Below, one piece after another: positions 33,801 to 42,800 of a DNA stretch of 64,000 nt. The stretch comes from Anodontia alba (taxonomy: Eukaryota; Mollusca; Bivalvia; Lucinida; Lucinidae): positions 16,851,211 through 16,915,210 of the forward strand of contig OZ024821.1 in the NCBI GenBank assembly GCA_964016985.1, given 5' to 3'. Position numbers and translations under genes: made by a program. Positions within the stretch are counted from its first letter, which is position 1; each line of letters begins with the position of its first letter. The notes under the pieces are model-generated. The model was not told the origin of the DNA. It was given only the letters and a program-made list of their open reading frames with translations, and searched no databases.

Positions 33801-36800
33801 GGTCGCAGTCACGGATTACAGTTCTCAAAATGCACTGAATGCTGACATGAAATTATAATATAGGGATCAAACATGATTTTTCATGCATAAACAATCGCCA
33901 GGTCCTGTGGGAGGTGTTGAAAACCGCGGCTTCGGCCTCGATTTTCAACACCTCCCAAGGGACCTGGCGAATGTTAATGCATTGAAAAACCATGTTCGAT
34001 CGCTATTATTGCATAAAAACTGAAAACATATGCTACATTTTACGTTATTTCTTGCACTATTTTGTTTCGCCTTTTCACCGAATGCTTTTTCCACGTACTA
34101 TGCTTGTTCTAGGGCAGGACGAGGCAGTACACATCTCGTGACGACAGCAATTCTGTGGCCCGGTATGAGCATATTGAAAGTTGCGTAGTCGTTCGTTAAC
34201 AGCGCGTGAATTGCCTTGTTAATACACGGCTTTTCGCCGGTTACTGCACGGCTATTAATAACGTGCGACACTGCTTTTTATGCAATAATATCAAACAGCA
34301 CACCTTCGAAAAACAAAGCTACAATAAAAAAAAAACAGAACAAAAAAAAAAAAACAAAAAAAAAAAAAAAAAACAAAGACACAGCAGCAGATCTGTCTGT
34401 TGCAAAGCCAAAGTAATAATTCGTTTCGCGTTGGCTGGCACTTAGGTTGTTCAACAAAATGCGGCAAAACGTGTGTGATGACACCAAAACAAGACTAGGA
34501 GATGGATTCTAAAGCATGGTTCTAGAGAATACTATATTTCTGTTTTCGGTAAGACAAGCTTGTGCAAACAGTGTATAGACCCAGATCAGACGCCGCGGAA
34601 CGCGCGCGGCGTCTGATCGGGGTTTGATGCTCTTTATCAGTCATCCAGCACTCCTACAAACATATCAACAGGTAGGAAACAGGCTGGTTTAAATGTTACA
34701 GGTATAATATTAAAGACGTTAATGCATAGAGTAAATTATTTACTAAGTGGAAAAGTTTGTTCTTTAGGTTTGGGAGATAATTGTATGACTTCCTGTTTGC
34801 TTTCTCTTCCAAATATACTCTAAATGATTTGCTTCTAACATTCTTTCCAATTTGCGTAGACCCTGTTTCAGAAGGGATACAAAACAATTTTGACAGCATT
34901 CCCTCCCTCGCTTGAAAATTTATCGATCCAACTTGTCAATGTTTCTTTCAGAAAACTGGTTTACTGTCAGTGCTGGATCCTGACCGATCCCACCAAGGTC
35001 TTGAGAAGTCCTTTTTGTGAAGATATTTACAGACATATAGCTCTTTGCAGAAAATTTTGAGTTTTACCATGATGGTACTGTTGCCTTATTGGATCAGGAT
35101 ATACTTAATAGATTTCCTGCCACTTTATTTCAGGGAAACAACTTGTAACTTCATATTTGCTTCCTTTCAAGTCAAACCCCTGAAAAAGAAGACTTCTTTA
35201 AAAGGAAAGCATTCGCTCCTTTGAGTATAGACCCTGAAGGGAAACAAACAAATCTAACAGTCTGACAGAGTGGCTCGCCTAAAAGTACATCCAATCTCCT
35301 TAAGTTGATATGTGAGTCTATTAAATGTGAACTCTCTATTTCCTAGGACTGTTCTTCATTCTACCTTGTGTGGACGACTTCGTGAAGGTTGATCTTCGAA
35401 TATTTACCTACAATATTCCTCCGCAAGAGGTAACTAGTTGTTTGCCATTTAAGGAGGGTAGGATAATTTAGGGTTGTGTGGGGTGGTCTGGGACAGGGTG
35501 GAGTGGGATGGCATAGGATAGTGCTGGCTTGGGTGGAGTGGAGTGGGGTGGGGAGGGGTGGAGTGGGATAGGGGGTGGTTGGGTGGGGTGACGTGAGTAG
35601 GGGTGGGGTGGGATGGGTCGAGTTTGGGAGGGGTGGGGGCTTGTGTTTGTGTTGAGGTTTTACGGCCCAGTCAATTCAATGGGGTCATGTCGAGCGCGGT
35701 CATTTTATCTAACCATACTTTTAACGGGCAAACTTTGCCACCAGTATTGTGCACATTCTTTAGCCAGAAACGAAGGGAGAGAATGACCGTAGAAAATATT
35801 TCATCAATCTCCACGAAAGAATGTTGCCAACCCGGCGGCTGTCTAATCCGCAACCTCCAGATCACCAGTCGGACGTGCACAGGAGTGGAGTGGGGTAGGG
35901 GTTAGGTGGGGTATGGAGGGTGGTATGGGACGTGGAGGGCTGGGGTAGGGTAGGGTAGGGTAGGGCAGGGTAGGGTAGTGTAGCAAGTCCTTCCTAGAAC
36001 TTTGACTTCAACAATCACGTATCGGTATTATTTTGTAACATGCCATGAGACAAAAGTATGTTTTAAAAAAAACGCACAGACTGTTCACTTATACCAAAGG
36101 TTTTGACTGGTACGCAGTCTTATCTGAGCATTTATTGTTCATTTTCGGGACCGGATCCGCTTTATATACCTCCTGCTATTTCTGTACAGGGGATGCAACT
36201 TTTATGATTTCTCGTTTACTTTCCTGCACACCAAGCGCCTTGTGAAAAAGAGAGCAATCATCACTAAAACTTGCCTATATAATTTTGACCCCCTTAAACC
36301 CCACTTTTATATAGTAAAATTTGGGTTTACAGGGTATACATTATTTTTCTTATTTCTGCTCAAAAACATAGAATGTGGGTACTCATTAGAACCGCATTGG
36401 CACACGTACCCACAATCTATGTTTTGAGCAGAAATATGATAAATATCAGACTTTATTTTTTGTCTGAAAATTTTTAGTTTTTGGAGGTGAAATTTTCATA
36501 ATGTAAAGGAAAGAATTTGCTCCCCGCTATCACGAGGAGTATTCTTTTTTTTTCAGTTAGAGTAGAACCTTTTTCGGAATGGCGGGAACAATTCTGAAAG
36601 CTGCCTCCCCTGACAGAGTGGTTATTCCTCCTGTATTCTGAAAAAAGAGTTTCGAAGATGTCTGGGAAGAGCCACAAATCCTAGAACGCAGCCTACCAAT
36701 GACACGCAGAGGAAAAGAAACAAACCAAGACATATCATACCAAAGCCACAAACCAGCGAAAAGCACAGCAATCAGGGCCCAGTTGTTCAAAACGTCGTTA

Positions 36801-39800
36801 GCTTAACGAGCTCGTTAAGGGTCATTTCGTTAAGTTTTATAGAGGATTCAATACACAATATTCTGATATGTTTTGCTGAAAAATGTGAGTAGCTTTTGCA
36901 AAAGCTACTCACATTTTTTTCAACAAAAAAATTCAGCATATTTGCGTATCACTCGATGTTAATTTTAACGAATCGTTAACTAACAATGTCGTTAGCTTTG
37001 AACAACTGGGTCCTGCTCTCTCTGGTTGTTCCATGCCGCGGCAAAAAAATGATCGTAACGCTCGTTCCATAGAGGTTTCAAATGTAATATTTATTTTTAA
37101 GATTTTGACGAAAGATTCGGTGACAGTTGTGGTCGATGCAGTAATTTACGCCAGGGTCCATGATGCTACGATGTCTGTGGTTAACATTGAGGATGCACGG
37201 GCTTCTACACATCTTCTAGGGGCAACAACCTTGAGAACTATATTAGGAACTGTTGGGTTATCGGAACTGTTATCTGACAGAGACAGAATCGACAAAGTGA
37301 TGCAGGTAAGAGGTTTGGAAGTTTGTATCATAACAGTTTGTATCATAGACGGTTTGTAACAGCAAACAACACGTTTTAGTTATGGGGGGACTGATTAAAC
37401 ACACGGCATAAGTGTTACCGGCATCAAAATGTATCATTATGTGGACAACAATCCGTACGTTAATAAATCGTTTTAGTTAATGGGAACTGATAACACACGT
37501 ATCATAAGTGTACTGTCACCATAAAAAAATCACCATTGTAATACACAAACAAACATAACGTGTTTGTTACGGGAAACGGGTAACACACGTAGCATAAGTA
37601 TGTTATCAACATTGAAAATGCCATCATTATGTTGACAGCAATACATTAAAAAAACAACAAGTTTTAGTTAAGGGGAACTGATACAATATAGCATAAATGT
37701 GTTTTCACCAGCAGAAATGCCATAATTATGTAGACTAACAACATCACGAAACACGCCTATATAATTTTGACCCCCTTAAACCCCACTTTTTTATAGTAAA
37801 AGTGGGGTTTACAGGGGTACACATTATTTTTCTTATTTCTGATCAAAAACATAGATTGTAGTTCTCGTTAGAACCGCCTCGTCGAGGCGGTTCTATCGAG
37901 TACCCACAATCTATGTTTTGAACAGAAATATGAAAAATATCAGATTTTTTATCTGAAAATTTTCCTTTTTGGGTTGTAAAGTGTTCAATATATTTAAATA
38001 GGCGTGTTTTCGTAATGAAACGCTTTAGTTAATGGAAGAGGCAAATAGTGTGTCATTACCATAAAAGACTCCATAATTATGTTGGCAATAATACATAAAA
38101 ACAGCAAGTTAAGTTTAGTGGAATGATAACACATGTAGCATAAGTGTATTATCACCATAGAAATGCCAACATTATGTTGCCAGCAATATATACAGAAACA
38201 GCATGTTTTATTTAAGTGGAACTGATAGCATACGCAGCACAGGTGTGTTATTATTATGTCGACAGCAATGCATAAACAAACAACACGTATCAAGTAAGGG
38301 GAACGGATTAAATACGTAGCATAATTAAGTTATCAAAATTAAAGGTTCCATATTCCTCAAAAGTAGACATATTTGTATTTTAAAAAGTGATATATGGTAT
38401 TAATACAATCATAAAATGTGGCATCTGACAGCCTGTAAAATTTCAGTTAGTCTCGCGGTTTTGAACTGGATCAATAATTAAATGATTTTTTTATCGTAAA
38501 TCTGAATTAATGTTGGCAACATTAATTCAAAGATACGATAAAAATTCATTTCATTTCAAGAACAGGAGTCGAACTGAAATTTTACAGGCTGTCAGGTGCC
38601 ACATTTTATGGTTGTATTAATACCATATATAGAGGATCATTTAATATGAAATTTATGAAACGAGTTTGGGTAATTTTGGTATTTTGCGAGCTTTAGCGAG
38701 CAAAATACCGAAATTACCCAACGAGTTTCATAAATTTCATATTAAATGACCACGAATGTAAGATTCTGTTTATCACATGGCCCTTCCGATGACAAAAAGT
38801 GCGCAAAATATAGTTTTAAAGATAACGGCTTTCCATAGCTAAGCGGAACAACTCACTACCAAGGAGTCAATAGTACTACGCTACAAAAATAGTTCGCATA
38901 TTATTTGATAAGTACCGAAAATAATTAGAAACAAGATAAATATGCCATTTATTACTTCGTTAAACTGAAGGAAATAATGATGAATTTTATTTGAACTAAT
39001 AAACATTTCATTTGAATAAATCAATTCAAAACTAAATATTCTATTGAACAACGTCATTCAGCGAGTCAATACGTCACTGAGAATCAGTGAGGAAATCCCC
39101 CACACTCAGCTGTCATACATGTATTTAAAGGTCATTGACCTTGATAATACAGTTTTATGCGGTGGTTGACGCACTCAAGTAAACGACAGATTTCAAGACT
39201 ATTAAACGTTTTAACTGTAGTTTGGATTTTGATTTGACACATTTATTGACTGTCTGAGTAATGTCATCCTCCAATGCTTTTTTGGAGGAGGTATTTTTTT
39301 TTTTTTTCTTTCTTTCTTTCATTGACGGTTTGACGATATCGATGTTGAGATTGCCTACAAATATGTTGCCGGAAAACATCGAATTTTAACCACCATGAAT
39401 ATTTCTGGTAGCCGTGTTATTCACAGTGTGATTGTTTTGTGTCTTCCCCCTCCAACGGTCTGACATTTATCGTTCTTCTCAAAATCATCTCAAAATTGAA
39501 GGCAGAATCTGTTCCAAATGTAAAAGTAGTAGCGGCGAATGCGGACACCATCTTGGTTGCTATCAATAAGCGGTGTAATACGAATATTAATGAGGGTTAT
39601 TAGGCTAACCAATGGGAAGCCTTGCAGGTGTTATAACACGTGTGGTTATATGATTTTTATGACATGGGTTATTTCACTGAATAACTTGACGGTCATGTGA
39701 TAAATCAGTTTATTAAAACTTTCATTGATATAAAATGTCTGTTTTTAAGGAATATGGAGCCTTTAAAAAAATAGCCATTATACTGACAGCAATATTTATA

Positions 39801-42800
39801 CAAACATGTTTTAATTGAGGGGAAATGATACACTTTCAATGGAAGGAGTTCTGTCAAAATTTGTGTCCTCTCTTCTGAAAAAAAAAAAAATACACTACTC
39901 GAAAAGGCAATAATTTGCCCTCTGTGGCTACAAATATTTTCCTTTTTGAATGTACTCCTTTTCAGAAGAGTATTGGTGAAGAGGACTGCAAACCGGAAGT
40001 CAGCAATGTTTTCTTCTTTGCATCACGAAAACACCCCTATATAGTTTTGACCCCCTAAACCCTACTTTTATACAGTAAAACTGGGGTTTACAGGGGTATA
40101 CATTATGTTTCGTTTTTCTGCTAAAAAACATACATAGTGGATACTCGTTAGAACCGCCTCGACGATTACCCACAATCTATGTTTTGAGCAGAAATATGAA
40201 AACTATAAAAAAAAATTTCATCTGAAAGTTTTCATTTTCGGTGGTAAAATTCTCAATATATTTAAATACGCGTGTTTTCGTAATGGTCAGAATGCCAGTA
40301 CGTGTTCCAAGTGTATCCAGTCTCTTTAATACATGTATCCAATCACAATGGTTTATAAACCTCTGTTTTGCAGACATGTCTTGATGAGGCAACAATGCAT
40401 TGGGGTGTAAAAGTGGAACGTGTGGAAATGTAAGTATCAGTCTTGTTATCACTTATGGTTAGAACTTCCGGAGTGTGTTCCTGCTTATGTCTGTGTGTGT
40501 GTGTGTGTGGTGGTGGTGGGGGGGGGGGGGGCGGGGTGCGTGTACGTGTGTGAGCGTGTGTGCGTGTCCATCACGGCCCAGCTATAAGACGTGCTATACA
40601 GTATAGTCGTAAAAAGAATCGCTTCGGGAAGGTTGCGCAACGGCAGGTACTCAAAATACATCTTTTTGTATCCGTGCAGTGCATTCAAGATATTTCATTA
40701 CCGAAAGATTCTAATCACATTTATGCCAACATACTTGGTTTCTGAAGATATATTGTTCAAGACATACAATGCATTAGTGAGTATTCCGTTTTAAAACTAA
40801 CATACGATGAACGACAAGCCGGGCTTCTATTTTTGCCATTGAGCCAACACCTCCCCCCGCTCCTTCCCACCCCGCCCCTCATCCACGCCCCCGCCCAACT
40901 AATCATACACTTCTCTAAAATGCCTCTTTTCTTTGGTAAATGACCTATTCCTTCTCTCTTATTTGTTTCCTCAGTAAAGATGTTCGACTTCCTGTCCAGA
41001 TGCAGAGAGCGATGGCGGCGGAGGCAGAATCTACAAGAAACGCTCGAGCCAAGGTAAGTAGAACTGTTCTGTTGATCGGTGAAAATAACTTTCTTCCTCG
41101 TCTAGGAGACTAGATACATTTGTTAAGTTTTCCGACCTGTTTACAAGGGAGACAACTTTTGCAACTTCCTTTTTGCTTTCCTGCACTTGACTATCCTTCT
41201 GAAAAGGGGTTTGATTTAAATGAAAAGAATTTGTTGCCAAGGACAGAAAATTCTTTCCTGATAGAGTAAATCTCCTTTCAGAATGGAGGCAAAACAAGTT
41301 TGAAAGAGATACCTCCCCATTGAATATTTGTCATTTTCTCCTCAACAAATCAAAATTGCTTAATCCTTAAACTGCAAATCACAACAATTGTCGTCTGCTT
41401 TGTCATCTGCTTGCGATTTTAAAAGTCATTTTTGTAAACAGTGTGGATCCAGATCAGACTGGCAGTCTGGTCAGGGTCCACACTGTTTGCATGTATTCAA
41501 AAAAAGGTTTGAAAACTTTGCGAGATTATTCAGCAGACAACATAAACAGACGACATTTTCAGATGCAGGATTTTTTGCCATTTTAAGAGTTAATGATAAT
41601 TCAAAGCTGGGCCCTCACTATTTGCTAGGTGGCTAATCAGACTGAGGAGGGTATATTTGTCTCAACGTGATATAAAGTACCTTATTATATGTGCACCCAG
41701 TGAAGTCTCAGATCAACTTAAGCTTCCGCGCAGTCGGATTTGATGGGTCACTGTCTGCGTGAATAAAGCTATAAATGTACCTACCTAGGAAAGGCCGCAG
41801 GCGTGCACATTTCAGAGAATGGCTTTCGCAGAAAGCATTCAAGAATGAGTGCTACCAAATCTGTTTTAGACATCTTTCAAAAAGACTTTTTGTTTTGCAT
41901 CACGAAAACATGCCTATATAATTTTGACCTCCGTAAACCCCACTTTTATATAGTAAAACTGGGGTATAAATTATTTATCTTAGTTTGCCAAAAAACTTAG
42001 ATTGTGGGTACTCGTCAGAACCGCCGAGGCGGTTCTCACGAGTACCCACAATCTATGTTTTGAGCAGAAATATAAAAAAATATCAAAACTTTTTATCTGA
42101 AAATTTTCCTTCTTTGGTTGTAAAATTTTCAATATATTTGAATAGGCGTGTTTTCGTAATGCATGGCGCTTTACTCAGATGTAAATTTTTAGAGTTTTAT
42201 CATAATTCGATAGAAAACCATTTGTCGTAATCTCCTTAGTATGCGTCAAAGGTTTTATCATATTATATCATTTTTAAATACATGAAAATTTCCACATTTT
42301 GCATAGTAAAGTGGCTGCAAAGTATGCAAATGTCCATGGGGTAGGTAGTTTGGGAGCAGGTTTTCAACAAATTCTACTTGTTCAAATTTCTGAAGAAATA
42401 TTTTCTGATATATCGTTTCCTCCAAAAATCCATTTTGTTGAAGAAATTGTATAGATCAGACCTATTTTGTCTAAAACATAAACTTTAAGGTAAATATTTG
42501 AAAAACGAAGCACAGGTAAAAAACCGGCAGATGGTGGCTGATACAACGTATGTTATGTCAGTTGCAAATAGTTTTCCACTTGGAATATAACGCCGAACGA
42601 AAAACAGCCCTCCGAAGGATGTCGAAAGCACAGTAGGTTTGTTTGTTTGTGTTGAGGTTTTAGGGCCTAGTTAACCCAATGGGGCCATGTCGAGCGCGGT
42701 CAGTTTACCTAACCACACGTTTACTGGGCAGGTTTATTCCTCTAAGCAGTTAACCAGTATTGTGCACATTCTTTCGTCAGAAACTTACAACTGCCCTTCT

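Larger units (their letters stand above)
38338..39767. mobile_element. 1.4 kb element with inverted ends and nested palindromes (intron 5)
   Basis: The left end AAAGGTTCCATATTCC plus AGACAT is answered at 39738-39767 by ATGTCT plus GGAATATGGAGCCTTT. A second inverted pair lies inside: GTTTATCACATGGCC near 38768 and GTCATGTGATAAATC near 39694. Two palindromes fill the left part (38390-38631 and 38635-38751). A 74-codon minus-strand open frame at 39155-39379 ends in a lysine run and is not recognised as a transposase. Probably a non-autonomous DNA transposon. Confidence 0.65.

Noticed and set aside
35941..35985. Interstitial telomere repeat
   Set aside because: The unit is TAGGG or a variant, not the animal TTAGGG, and it grades into a GGGGT tract. 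Simple G-rich sequence is sufficient.
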